DNA from: Synergistaceae bacterium
GTDB lineage: Bacteria > Synergistota > Synergistia > Synergistales > Aminobacteriaceae
Length of the DNA stretch: 64,000 bases
Assembly (NCBI GenBank): GCA_018436725.1
Contig: JAHDKT010000106.1
Location: 1 to 64,000 of the forward strand
Direction of reading: 5' to 3'
This document shows positions 8,450-16,913 of this stretch, in pieces; position 1 is the first letter of the stretch; each line of letters starts with the position of its first letter. The notes beneath the pieces were generated by a model. It made no database searches. It was not told the origin of the DNA and saw nothing but the letters and a program-made list of their open reading frames with translations. Both the position numbers and the translations under genes were made by a program.

Positions 8450-8935
8450 CTACACTCTGGCGAAGTCGACCATGTAGTTCCGTCCGTAGATTCGCGCGCA
8501 CTTCGGGCAGGTTGTGAAGTAGAAGAAGTGTTCCTTCGGCGACTTGCCCATTCCCCGTAGCCAAGTATCCATCTCTCCGATGAACTTGGGAACGTTTTTA
8601 TACGGTCCGTCGAAAACCTTGCTGACGAAGGTTCCGGAAAGCGTAACGGTCTCCTTTTCCAGGTCCGGGTGCGTTCCCGATAAGGCAAGATAATATAGCG
8701 ACGTCCACGGCGAAGGATCCTGCGACAGCAGCAAAAAATCCTTCATCTCGGGGGCGATACCGTACTTCTGCGCCGTTTCCCATAGACGGGTCATCGTCTT
8801 GTTGATCAGCCAGGGAAAAGGCATGTGAAACAACACCGGCATCGACGCCGTAAGAAACGGCTTCTCGCTCCATTCATGCGTCTTTTCGTCCCACGGTTCG
8901 GGGTCGAATCGCGGACAGCAAGTCTGCTCTTCCAA
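8450..8935 (-). CDS. Conserved protein of unknown function with N-terminal CCPRFDPEPWD motif
   Basis: A soluble 161-residue protein. The opening EEQTCCPRFDPEPWDEKTHE recurs in small anaerobe proteins that databases often label 'hydrolase' without evidence, and the C-terminal half has CPKCARIYG, a likely metal-binding pair together with the N-terminal Cys-Cys. No enzyme fold is recognised. Translation starts at TTG 8935, supported by AAGGAGGAGG seven bases upstream; there is no ATG candidate in frame near it. It converges with the HD-GYP gene (26-base gap) and follows a small membrane-protein gene on the same strand. Confidence 0.7.
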   Translation of the reverse strand: MEEQTCCPRFDPEPWDEKTHEWSEKPFLTASMPVLFHMPFPWLINKTMTRLWETAQKYGIAPEMKDFLLLSQDPSPWTSLYYLALSGTHPDLEKETVTLSGTFVSKVFDGPYKNVPKFIGEMDTWLRGMGKSPKEHFFYFTTCPKCARIYGRNYMVDFARV

Positions 8936-9027
8936 ACCGGTTCCTCCTCCTTATATAGAAGTTCGTCAAATTGAGAATAACTCTCCGAAAAAAGCGCTTC
9001 GCGCTGAAGAGCGAACCCACCCCGCGA

Positions 9028-9618
9028 TCAGTCGGCGGCTTGCGCATCCTGCCCTTCGCCGGACGGAGCGGAAGCGCTGCGACGCTTCGAGGCGTACGAC
9101 GTGAAGAAGATGATGGCGAGCATAGAGGCGTTGTCGAGCGCTTCGAGAAGCAGATGGCTTACTTGCGGCTCGTAGATGCGTATCTGGTTGATCGCGATAC
9201 CGAGCAGAAAATAGCACCCCCACACGCCCGTAATCATGTAGTTCTTGCGAAGAAAGACGGGGTGTGTCCAGAACTCCCGCGGAACGTACTGTTTCGCGTA
9301 ATCGAGCGTAAAGGGTCTTCCGAAGAGAATCGAGCCCCAGACGATGCCGGCCATCGTCAGTTGCGACAGTAGTCCGAGGTGACCGATGACCCACATATTC
9401 GTCATCAGCACCACGGTGACGAAACTGAAGGTGAAGAACGAGATGCTTCCCCAGAAAATGAAGCCCTTTACAGCTTTTCGCGACTGATAAAGGCATATCA
9501 GAATCGCGATGACAAGCGCCGTTTTCAGCCTGGTCAAAGGGTCCGAAAAAGGGACGCTGGTCAAAATCTTGAGAACGAGCCAGGGAGCGAAGGATATTAT
9601 CATACCTAAAGGGTTCAC
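9028..9618 (-). CDS. Polytopic membrane protein of unknown function
   Basis: 196 residues with about five hydrophobic helices (for example ALVIAILICLY, GFIFWGSISFFTFSFVTVVLM, GLLSQLTMAGIVWGSILFG, MITGVWGCYFLLGIAI). The middle carries a conserved-looking FTLDYAKQYVPREFW segment between helices, similar in layout to proteins related to intracellular septation/VC0807-type membrane families, but the family is not certain. The start is GTG 9618, with GGGAGG seven bases upstream; an upstream extension would be Arg/Pro-rich and without a ribosome site. A short Asp/Gln/Ala tail ends the protein. Confidence 0.65.
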   Translation of the reverse strand: MNPLGMIISFAPWLVLKILTSVPFSDPLTRLKTALVIAILICLYQSRKAVKGFIFWGSISFFTFSFVTVVLMTNMWVIGHLGLLSQLTMAGIVWGSILFGRPFTLDYAKQYVPREFWTHPVFLRKNYMITGVWGCYFLLGIAINQIRIYEPQVSHLLLEALDNASMLAIIFFTSYASKRRSASAPSGEGQDAQAAD

Positions 9619-9708
9619 AGTACAACCTCCCGAGAAAAGAGTGTAGGGCCGACGAGCGAAAGCCGGCGCGCTCGCTTGCGGCAAGGTAATAATAGCACAG
9701 TCGCCTTC

Positions 9709-10422
9709 TTATTTTCCCTTCAATACCGAGTCCCAGTGCGCGTTCGCCCGCGAGATGTACATTTCCCGCAGGACGAGATCCCGGTGCAATACTTCCATTG
9801 TTTCGCCGGAGATGCCTCCATGCTCGACGTACTCTTTCCCCGCCTGGCGCAACGCGTCGAAGTACCACTGGATGTGCGGGCGGAGTTCCTCCTGCCTTAA
9901 AAGCTCTCCCGCCGCGCGAAAAACCGCCGGAATTGCCCCGTGCTCCCCGCTCGCTTTTGCGAGCGATTGGAAATGAGCCCTGAGGCCGTCGAAATGCCCC
10001 TGATCGGGGAAGCCGCAGTTGGAAAAGAGGAGATACTGCGGAAAGCGCCTCCCGGAGCGGCCGGGGTGGGTGTACACATCGCCGGACTTGACGATATGCG
10101 GATCGGCCAGGGGGAGCGTCCGTTCCATGACGGCCTTCAGCATGGCGGTCATGCCGAAGTGATAGAGCGGCGTCGCCCAGAGGAGCGTGTCCGCGGCATC
10201 CATCTTCTCCAGCGCCATGTCCATGTCGTCGCGCTGGACGCACCTGCCGGGAGTCGCCGTCCAGCAGGCGAAACAGCCCTTGCAGAAGCCTATTTTCAAA
10301 TCCTTGACGTAGAGAATCTCCGTCTCCGCGCCCGCCGAGCGGGCTCCCTCCAGAAACGGCTGCACCATCCGTTCCGTGTTTCCCGCCGCACCTCTCGGGC
10401 TGCCGTTCAGGACAAGAATCTT
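9709..10422 (-). CDS. Flavodoxin-fold NAD(P)H-dependent oxidoreductase / Fe-S flavoprotein-like
   Basis: A 237-residue NADPH-dependent FMN reductase-family protein. MKILVLNGSPRGAAGNTERM is the FMN phosphate-binding start, CKGCFACW (residues ~51-58) is the compact Cys motif of iron-sulfur flavoproteins, and LLWATPLYHFGM the isoalloxazine-contact strand. It may carry electrons or reduce quinones or other small acceptors; substrate unknown. The ATG at 10422 has GGAG nine bases before it. The gene is last in the same-strand run after the HlyD/ABC export genes (72-base gap) and may be co-transcribed with them. Confidence 0.85.
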   Translation of the reverse strand, partial: KILVLNGSPRGAAGNTERMVQPFLEGARSAGAETEILYVKDLKIGFCKGCFACWTATPGRCVQRDDMDMALEKMDAADTLLWATPLYHFGMTAMLKAVMERTLPLADPHIVKSGDVYTHPGRSGRRFPQYLLFSNCGFPDQGHFDGLRAHFQSLAKASGEHGAIPAVFRAAGELLRQEELRPHIQWYFDALRQAGKEYVEHGGISGETMEVLHRDLVLREMYISRANAHWDSVLKGK

Positions 10423-10494
10423 CATACGCTCACGCTCCTTCTTCAGTTTTTCTCCCTGTTCCGAGCGCACGGGGCGGTGCGCCTCCCCCCCCCG

Positions 10495-11718
10495 TCACTC
10501 CCATATTACGGCGACACCCTCCGATACGTGCTCCGAGGGGTGCAGTATCACCCTGTCCCCCGCCGACAGGCCGGAGAGCACTTCGGCGTAGATACCGTCG
10601 TTCTGTCCCGTCGTCACCGTCCGCGCAACCGCCTTCTCCGCCTCCACGACGAAGACGACCCAGTCTCCGCCGCGCCGAAAGAGCGCGCCCAGCGGTACCT
10701 GCAGCACATCGTCGCTCCGACGTAGGATGATGCGCACCTGAATGCGAAAACGGTCCCCGAGCCGATACCCCGCGGGCACAGGATCCACGAAGTCGATCCG
10801 CGCCTTCACTCGCTGTTCCTCGACCCCCAGCGCCGATACCTTGGTGAAACCGCTCCGCTCGACGAGCGCGACGCGGGCGCGCAGCGCCACGTCCCCGCCC
10901 CACCCCTCGACGAGCGCCTCAGCCCCCGACCGCACCACGGCGGCGTCCACGGAGAAGAGATCCACTTCTCCTTCGATATCCTCCGGGTCGCCTACCTCCA
11001 TGATCGGCGTTCCCGCAGGAATAGTCCGTGCGCTCTCCTCGAAGACGTTGAGCACATACCCCTCCACGGGAGAAAGAAGCCGAACGGACTCGGAACGCCC
11101 CCCCTCCTCCCCCTGTATAAGAGACGATCTCGCCTGCTCCACCTCGAACTCGGCCATACGGAGCGCGAACTCCGCCGTTTTCGCTTCGCGGACGGCGATC
11201 TGCATCGCGCTCTCGGCAATATCCCACTCCTGCCGAGAGATCCCCCCCGACGGTAGCAATCGGTCCAGTCGCTCGAACTGTTTTCTGGCCAGGTCAAGGC
11301 TCACTTTCGCTCTATCCAGTTCGGACTTTCGCAGCGCGCGCGCCGCCTGCGCGGTCCGCAACCGCGCCTCGGCCTCCGCACGGAGGCGCGGAGTAAGCAA
11401 TCCGGAGGATTCGGCCTCGATGACCGCAAGGACCGTCTCCCCCGCCCGCACCGCATCTCCGGCGCGAAGAGAGGCGCGCTTCAGAAAGCCGCTCACCGGG
11501 GAGGAGACAGTATATCTGCGACGTATTCTTGTCTTCCCCTCTTCGACGACGCTCGCGGTGAAAGGTCTTCGTTCCACGAGTCCCGTCTCCACTTTCAGTG
11601 GTTTCGGCCACAGCATGAACACTATAACTCCGGCGAGAGCGCACACCGCAAACGCCGTTACAAGCCTTCTCCAGATTCTTTTTCCGTCGATTCCGTTTCC
11701 GTTCTGTTTCGACTTCAC
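10495..11718 (-). CDS. HlyD/RND-type periplasmic adaptor subunit
   Basis: Membrane-fusion protein of 407 residues. An N-terminal membrane anchor (~16-35, LVTAFAVCALAGVIVFMLW) precedes a biotinyl-lipoyl half motif (VSGFLKRASLRAGDAV), a long alpha-hairpin rich in A/R/E (~100-210), the second lipoyl half (LLSPVEGYVLNVFEES) and beta-barrel/membrane-proximal domains ending in VILHPSEHVSEGVAV. It bridges an inner-membrane exporter to the outer envelope. It starts with GTG 19 bases after the FtsX-type permease gene, which it must partner. No outer-membrane factor gene is adjacent. Confidence 0.9.
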   Translation of the reverse strand: MKSKQNGNGIDGKRIWRRLVTAFAVCALAGVIVFMLWPKPLKVETGLVERRPFTASVVEEGKTRIRRRYTVSSPVSGFLKRASLRAGDAVRAGETVLAVIEAESSGLLTPRLRAEAEARLRTAQAARALRKSELDRAKVSLDLARKQFERLDRLLPSGGISRQEWDIAESAMQIAVREAKTAEFALRMAEFEVEQARSSLIQGEEGGRSESVRLLSPVEGYVLNVFEESARTIPAGTPIMEVGDPEDIEGEVDLFSVDAAVVRSGAEALVEGWGGDVALRARVALVERSGFTKVSALGVEEQRVKARIDFVDPVPAGYRLGDRFRIQVRIILRRSDDVLQVPLGALFRRGGDWVVFVVEAEKAVARTVTTGQNDGIYAEVLSGLSAGDRVILHPSEHVSEGVAVIWE

Positions 11719-11737
11719 AGCCCCACCCCGTTTCGCA

Positions 11738-14095
11738 CTATTCCGCTGATTTCAGCACCGCAAGCAGATCGAGCCCGGCGATCCGCCGCCCTACGACGGC
11801 GAACGAGAACAGCGTGGAGACGCATACCGTCAGCGTTGCGACGACATAGGTCCGGGCGCCGAGTATCAGCGGGAAACGCATCGTCTCGGTATTCACCGAT
11901 TCCAGAATAGCCTTCGACATCCACGTCCCCAGCAGAAGCCCCGGTCCAATCGAAAGCAGCGTGAGCAATCCCAGCTCCGAGAGCAGTATCGTCGTCACCT
12001 CCCGGCGGGTGAATCCGAGCACGCGCAGCGTCGCCAACGAGCGGGAGCGCTCCGAGAGGGCGATACGCGCTCCGTTGTAGACGACGCCGAAGGAGACGAT
12101 GATGGAAAAGGCGAAGTAGAGCATCTGCGTAACGCCCATCATCTCCTCCGTGGTTTTATTGAAGCTCTCTCTCGCGCCCGCTGTCGTCGTCACCGAGCCG
12201 ATGCGGGGGGTTCCCTTCACGCGCTTCCAGAATTCTTCCCAGGAGAGAGGATCCACCTGCAAGTAGGCTCCGCTCACCGTGGCGTCCTCGCCCAGAAGGC
12301 GGCGCAGCCCTCCGATCTCCATGTACGCTCCCACTCCGGAGAAGTCGGTGATGGTTCCCGAGAGAAACGTCGCGACCACGGGGCGACGGCCTTCGCGCAC
12401 CTCCACGCGAACTTCGTCGCCGGGAGAGAGAGCGAGCACCTCGGCGAGTTTCGCGGAGAGCAGCAGCCCGGAGCGCGGTACGGGGACGACTCTCCCCTGA
12501 GAATCCAGAAGCCGATTGAGCCGAGGCGCGGCGGGCAGGCCGGTGATCGCGCTCCGCCGCTCCCTATGGCCGTTCAGCAGCCTGACGGGGACCGCTCTAA
12601 AAGGCTCGGCGTACATCACTCCGGGGAAGCGAGAGAGAGAGAGGAGCGCCTCGGCTCCGCTCGGTTCGATGAAGGAAACGATCGCATCCTGGCGCTGCGC
12701 CATGCTCCACTGGAAGTCGACCAGGAAATCCATTCCGTCCGCCATCGCCCCCGGGAGCACCGGAATGGCTGCGGCAAGCGCCAGACCGAGCGCGGTGAAA
12801 AAAGCCTGCCACGGCTTGCGTTCAAGATTTCGCAACGCGATCCTGAAGGAGGGAGGGACAAGACGGTGCAGTCCGAGTTTCTCCAGGAAGGAGGGCGAAT
12901 AGTCCGCGGGAGCCTCCGGCCGCATTGCTTCCGCCGGGGGCAGCAAAGCGGCCTGCCGTACCGCGCCGAGCACTCCGAGGAAAGAGACCAGTCCGCTCGC
13001 TATCAGGGCGACGAGGATGGAACTCCATTCCGGGCGGAAGAGCAGCGCCGGGAAGTTGAAAAAACGCTGATAGAGCGTGATAAACGCGCTCGCGGCCCAC
13101 ATTCCGAGCGTCCCGCTGAGCAGGGTGGCCGCGAAGACGGGGACGAAGGAGAATTTTACATAGTGGGACGCCACCGCAAGACCGGAATATCCGAACGCCT
13201 TCATCTGCGCGATCTGCTCGCGCTGGAGCTTCACCAGACGTGTAAGCGCCGCGCTTACCATGAACGCGGCGATACTCAGGAAAACGGCGGGAAACGACAC
13301 GGCGAACCCCCGGAGCTGCGTTATTTCGTCCTCCATCAGCTTCGCCGAGAGGTGGCGCTCCCGGTCGTAGGAGGACAATCCGCCGTACGGTTCCAGCATT
13401 CGGTCGACATCCGCCTTGACGCTCTCGATATCCGCCCCCGGAGCGAGGCGAAAGGCGACGCTGTTGAACGCTCCTTCGAGGCCGAGCGCGCGGGAGAGTT
13501 CGCGTTCGCTCATCCAGAAAACCCCGAAACGAAGCGGGTCGGGCATCATCCCGCCCGGCCTGATCTCGTAGACGTATTCGGGCGAGATGGCGACGCCGCA
13601 GATACGAAATCGTCTCCGCACGCCGTAGACCGTGGCGTCGAGCGTATCTCCGGGTCGAAACCCGTGCGCCCGCGCGAACGAGTCGCTGATAACGATCTCG
13701 TCCCTGCTCCCCGCCTCGGGAAGACGCCCGGAGCGCAAATAAACGCGGTCGAGCCTCTGCGGACGCCCCTCCGGCAGCGAATGGACGAATCCGTCCGCAG
13801 GCTCCCGCATCCCCGGAAGATCGAGGATGATCGCGCCCTTCACGCTCGTCTCCAGCATCGCCACACCCTCGATCTCGGCGAGGGCACGTTCAATAAAACG
13901 AGGGGCCCGCTTCAGGTCGCAGAAGACGTCGGCGAAACGTGACGAGGCGTAGTAGTCGTTTTTCGTGCTTTCGAGGCTGAGCACCAGCCCGCGGGCCATG
14001 ATCATCATGCTCAGCCCGCACGCCATGACCAGGGCGATGGCGGTCATCTGCCCCTTCATCCCCCGAAGATCTCTGAGCAACTTCAGATCGAGCAT
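11738..14095 (-). CDS. ABC transporter permease, FtsX/MacB type with two FtsX domains
   Basis: 785 residues in the arrangement 1 membrane helix, extracytoplasmic MacB-like domain, 3 helices (~270-400), a second MacB-like domain and 3 helices (~665-775). The first helix is MTAIALVMACGLSMMIMARG. GTGGMW-like and PxxALRPE-type loops (ILGALG/LPPAEAMRPEAP) match LolC/MacB permeases of the duplicated 'putative ABC transport system' class. With the ATPase upstream and the HlyD adaptor downstream it forms a mechanotransmission-type exporter for a hydrophobic drug, peptide or lipid. The start is uncertain: ATG 14095 or GTG 14101, both poor in ribosome site, perhaps coupled to the ATPase stop ten bases away. 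Confidence 0.9.
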   Translation of the reverse strand: MLDLKLLRDLRGMKGQMTAIALVMACGLSMMIMARGLVLSLESTKNDYYASSRFADVFCDLKRAPRFIERALAEIEGVAMLETSVKGAIILDLPGMREPADGFVHSLPEGRPQRLDRVYLRSGRLPEAGSRDEIVISDSFARAHGFRPGDTLDATVYGVRRRFRICGVAISPEYVYEIRPGGMMPDPLRFGVFWMSERELSRALGLEGAFNSVAFRLAPGADIESVKADVDRMLEPYGGLSSYDRERHLSAKLMEDEITQLRGFAVSFPAVFLSIAAFMVSAALTRLVKLQREQIAQMKAFGYSGLAVASHYVKFSFVPVFAATLLSGTLGMWAASAFITLYQRFFNFPALLFRPEWSSILVALIASGLVSFLGVLGAVRQAALLPPAEAMRPEAPADYSPSFLEKLGLHRLVPPSFRIALRNLERKPWQAFFTALGLALAAAIPVLPGAMADGMDFLVDFQWSMAQRQDAIVSFIEPSGAEALLSLSRFPGVMYAEPFRAVPVRLLNGHRERRSAITGLPAAPRLNRLLDSQGRVVPVPRSGLLLSAKLAEVLALSPGDEVRVEVREGRRPVVATFLSGTITDFSGVGAYMEIGGLRRLLGEDATVSGAYLQVDPLSWEEFWKRVKGTPRIGSVTTTAGARESFNKTTEEMMGVTQMLYFAFSIIVSFGVVYNGARIALSERSRSLATLRVLGFTRREVTTILLSELGLLTLLSIGPGLLLGTWMSKAILESVNTETMRFPLILGARTYVVATLTVCVSTLFSFAVVGRRIAGLDLLAVLKSAE

Positions 14096-14107
14096 CCTCA
14101 CGACGAA

Positions 14108-14854
14108 TCACCAGGAAAGAGTGTTGACCGGCGCGCGCCGCTCGTTGGAGCGGATGGAGAGGATACGCCCCGCGGACAGCGAGAGCACCCGGTCGGCCAT
14201 CGCCGCGATCGCCGCGTTGTGCGTGATGATGACGGCGAGCGTCCCCAGTTCCCTGTTCACACGTTCGATCGCTTCCAGGACGTTAATGCCGGTATGCACG
14301 TCGAGCGCCCCCGTCGGCTCGTCGCAGAGGAGCACCTCCGGGCGCTTCGCGATGGCGCGCGCGATGGCGACACGCTGCTGCTGTCCGCCGGAAAGCTGCG
14401 AGGGGAAGTGATCCATCCTGTCCGACAAACCGACAAGCGCAAGCGCCTCCTCCGGCGCCATCGGATCAAGAGCGATCTCGGTGATCAACGCCACGTTTTC
14501 GCGCGCGGTGAGGCTGGGGATGAGGTTGTAGAACTGGAAGACGAACCCCGCCACGTTCCTGCGGAAGAGCGTTAGCTGCCGCTCGTCCGCTCCGGCGAGT
14601 TCCTCATCCCGGTACGAGAGCGTGCCTTCCGACGGAACGTCCAGACCGCCGAGGATGTTGAGCAGCGTCGACTTGCCGCTTCCCGAGGCGCCGAGGAGCA
14701 CGGCCAGCTCCCCCTCGTACAGGTCGAGATCCACGCCGTCGAGAGCGCGCACCTCCGTCTCCGTCCCAGGATAGTATACCTTCGTGATTCCTCGGGCCCG
14801 AAAAAGGGGCGTTCCGGGCGGGGAGACGCCTCCGAGAGCAACGGACTCGTTCAT
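14108..14854 (-). CDS. ABC transporter ATP-binding protein (MacB/LolD class)
   Basis: A complete 248-residue ATPase: Walker [11 protein letters not shown]-loop [12 protein letters not shown], signature [15 protein letters not shown], Walker [13 protein letters not shown] and switch His in [10 protein letters not shown]. '[13 protein letters not shown]' and 'EPTGALD' are characteristic of the MacB/LolD branch that works with FtsX-fold permeases. The ATG overlaps the TetR stop by four bases (ATGA), so it is co-translated with the regulator. The permease gene follows directly. Confidence 0.95.
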   Translation of the reverse strand: MNESVALGGVSPPGTPLFRARGITKVYYPGTETEVRALDGVDLDLYEGELAVLLGASGSGKSTLLNILGGLDVPSEGTLSYRDEELAGADERQLTLFRRNVAGFVFQFYNLIPSLTARENVALITEIALDPMAPEEALALVGLSDRMDHFPSQLSGGQQQRVAIARAIAKRPEVLLCDEPTGALDVHTGINVLEAIERVNRELGTLAVIITHNAAIAAMADRVLSLSAGRILSIRSNERRAPVNTLSW

Positions 14855-15558
14855 TTCTCCTCCTCCTTTTCCTTGTCCGGCAGGCCCAATTCTTCCAGCA
14901 AAGTCCGTATCATCCCGACCATCCTGCCGAAGAAGAGTCGTGCGCTCTCCTCGTTTCCCGTTGCGCCGACCGGCGCAAGCCCCCTGTCGAGAAGAAGGGC
15001 GAGACCTCGAAGGGCGTCGTCGAACGGGACGTTGTCCTCCTCCGGGATTATGTCCCCTCCGGCGACGATACCGAACGCCATGGAAGTCAACAGGTAGGCG
15101 AGCGTTGCGGGGGGGATATCGTCCCGCACGGCCCCGGAACTTTGGAGCATGCCGAAAAAATCCTTTCTCATGGACATCACCATGGAGACGAGCGTCGTAT
15201 CCCGTTTCAAAAAATCGCCGTAGATTCGCCTGTCTCTGGTCACCAAACCCTTGATGAACGGATTCGCATGGATCGCCGCGATACTGTGGCGAAACATCCC
15301 CGCAAAGTTCCACGCCTCCCGGTCCGCCTCGAAGCGACGCAGCCAGTCTTCGGTATAGCGAACCAGTTCTCTGTAGACCACCGCCCTGAACAGCTCGTCC
15401 TTCCCCTTGAATTCGAGGTAGACGGCGCCTTTCGAAACATCGGCCTCCCTGGCGATCTCTTCCACGGTCGTCTTGTCGAACCCCCATCGAGCAAAAAGGT
15501 GCGCGGCGGCTTGAAGCAACTTTTCCGAGCGGCTGTTTTTTTCATCGAAACTTATCAT
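14851..15558 (-). CDS. TetR-family transcriptional regulator of the efflux operon
   Basis: 235 residues. The N-terminal TetR helix-turn-helix is clear ([20 protein letters not shown], then [17 protein letters not shown]), followed by a helical ligand-binding domain and a Lys/Glu tail. It is first in the operon with the ABC ATPase, permease and adaptor and most likely represses them until a transported compound binds. ATG 15558 is chosen: a -10 box ends only six bases before it, so the message may be leaderless; an ATG six codons upstream lies inside that promoter and has no ribosome site. Confidence 0.92.
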   Translation of the reverse strand: MISFDEKNSRSEKLLQAAAHLFARWGFDKTTVEEIAREADVSKGAVYLEFKGKDELFRAVVYRELVRYTEDWLRRFEADREAWNFAGMFRHSIAAIHANPFIKGLVTRDRRIYGDFLKRDTTLVSMVMSMRKDFFGMLQSSGAVRDDIPPATLAYLLTSMAFGIVAGGDIIPEEDNVPFDDALRGLALLLDRGLAPVGATGNEESARLFFGRMVGMIRTLLEELGLPDKEKEEEK

Positions 15559-15564
15559 GCTCTC

Positions 15565-15593
15565 CTTATATCCCATTGAACGAAATTGGTCAA
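15565..15593 (-). promoter_or_regulatory. Promoter and probable TetR operator
   Basis: Minus-strand TTGACC (15593-15588) and TATAAG (15570-15565) are 17 bases apart, with only six bases between the -10 and the ATG. An imperfect palindrome (TTGACC-aatttc-GTTCAA) covers the -35 and spacer, and TTGAC is repeated just upstream. The placement fits autorepression by the encoded TetR protein. Confidence 0.55.
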
Positions 15594-15763
15594 GTAGTCA
15601 AAGCTGCACGAACTCACGCTTCTTTGCGATTTTCTCTCAGAAACAATATCTTCGTAACAACCAAACGAAGAGTTCCCCTGAAGAAGGCTGTCGCTTCTTG
15701 GAAAACGCGAACGTTTCAAGTATCATGTGTCCATGGGAGAAAAAAGAAAGGAATGATGACTCC

Positions 15764-16609
15764 ATGGATACAAGACGGTTTTCTGCGTTGATCGACGGTT
15801 TTTTGCTGAGTTCCGGCTGGAACACCGTCGCCGCCGAGCGTGCCATCGACGAAGAGATGATCGGACTCCGGATCTTCGACTCGCCGCTCCTCGGCGTCGC
15901 TACGGCCGATCACCCGCTCTTTCGGGCTCTTCGCGGAGACGGCGTAATCGGACCGCACTTCCTTCTTCCGGAAGAGTGGCTTCCCGGCGCGCGTTCCGTG
16001 ATTTCGTTCTTTCTCCCGTTCTCCGAGAGCGTGCGCCGAGCGAACAGGGCGGACAGGAACGAACCGGCCCCCGAATGGCTTCACGGCAGAATCGAAGGGC
16101 AGCGTTGCATCGACCGTCTTTCCGCGTTCCTCGTCGAGCAACTTCTGCAAGACGGACATAGCGCGGTCGCTCCGTCCATCGAAGACCGCTTCATCTCCTG
16201 CGCGACGACGAACACGGTTTTTCTGGACGACGACGGCGTTCCGCTGCAGCTCTCGTTCAGCAGCAACTGGTCGGAAAGGCATGTCGCCTACGTCTGCGGG
16301 CTTGGTTCTTTCGGTCTCTCCAAAGGGCTTATCACGCCGAAGGGGGTCGCCGGGAGATTCGGCAGCGTCGTGACAACCGCGCCGGTACCTCCGGACAACG
16401 TGATCGCATCAGCAGTATACGAAAACTGCACCATGTGCGGCGCCTGCGTCCGGAACTGTCCGGTCGGCGCGATCACGATCGAAAAGGGGAAAAACCATAT
16501 ACTCTGCGCGGAGTTTCTCGACCTGACGAAACGCAAATACCAACCGAGATACGGCTGCGGGAAGTGCCAGACCGGCGTCCCGTGCGAGCACGCCATCCCC
16601 GCGAAATAG
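15764..16609 (+). CDS. Epoxyqueuosine reductase (QueG)-like 4Fe-4S protein
   Basis: 281 residues. The C-terminal part holds CTMCGACVRNCPVGAI and a second Cys set (LCAEF ... CGKCQTGVPCEHAIP), enough for two [4Fe-4S] clusters in QueG-like ferredoxin domains; the N-terminal part (GARSVISFFLPF ... FGLSKGLITPKGVAGRFGSVVTT) matches the QueG/reductive-dehalogenase-related cobalamin-binding fold only broadly. True QueG proteins are longer, so the role in queuosine synthesis is unproven; it may be a related corrinoid or flavin reductase. ATG 15764 follows AAAGGAA. It is divergent from the TetR gene across ~200 bases. Confidence 0.75.
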   Translation: MDTRRFSALIDGFLLSSGWNTVAAERAIDEEMIGLRIFDSPLLGVATADHPLFRALRGDGVIGPHFLLPEEWLPGARSVISFFLPFSESVRRANRADRNEPAPEWLHGRIEGQRCIDRLSAFLVEQLLQDGHSAVAPSIEDRFISCATTNTVFLDDDGVPLQLSFSSNWSERHVAYVCGLGSFGLSKGLITPKGVAGRFGSVVTTAPVPPDNVIASAVYENCTMCGACVRNCPVGAITIEKGKNHILCAEFLDLTKRKYQPRYGCGKCQTGVPCEHAIPAK

Positions 16610-16625
16610 CCCGGCGCGTACCGTT

Positions 16626-16913
16626 TCAGCGCGCCGTTTTTCTCTTCCGCTCCTCCGTGAAGGTCCACCACGCGCGGGGTGCGGAACCGTTCATGAAGTC
16701 GGTCACCGACATGAAAACGTCGATAACGCAGGGGTCCTGCCGGACTCCCGTCTTCGCGCATAGTTCGTCGTACATCTCGAACGGGCAGCATCCAACAAGG
16801 TCTTCCGGTTTTTCAACGCCGAGAAGACGAAGATCTCTTTCCGCGGCCGGGCCGACATTGGGCAGGTCGGTCAGCCGCCGGACCGTCCGACGGTTCACTT
16901 TTTCTGGGTTCAT
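16626..16913 (-). CDS. Helix-hairpin-helix protein of the Cdd1 family
   Basis: A 95-residue protein. LTDLPNVGPAAERDLRLLGV is a helix-hairpin-helix, followed by the Cdd1 ('pathogenicity locus', PF11731-like) pattern EDLVGCCPFEMYDELCAKTG and DPCVIDVFMSVTDF. Members are small, mostly in anaerobes, and of unknown function; the HhH suggests nucleic acid or protein binding. Its ATG overlaps the stop of the hybrid kinase by four bases, so both are translated from one message, an unusual pairing. Confidence 0.8.
   Translation of the reverse strand: MNPEKVNRRTVRRLTDLPNVGPAAERDLRLLGVEKPEDLVGCCPFEMYDELCAKTGVRQDPCVIDVFMSVTDFMNGSAPRAWWTFTEERKRKTAR

Noticed and set aside
12566..13942. A 458-codon plus-strand frame opposite the FtsX permease
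   Set aside because: Composition is Arg/Gly/Glu-rich without hydrophobic pattern; the minus strand encodes a clear two-domain permease.
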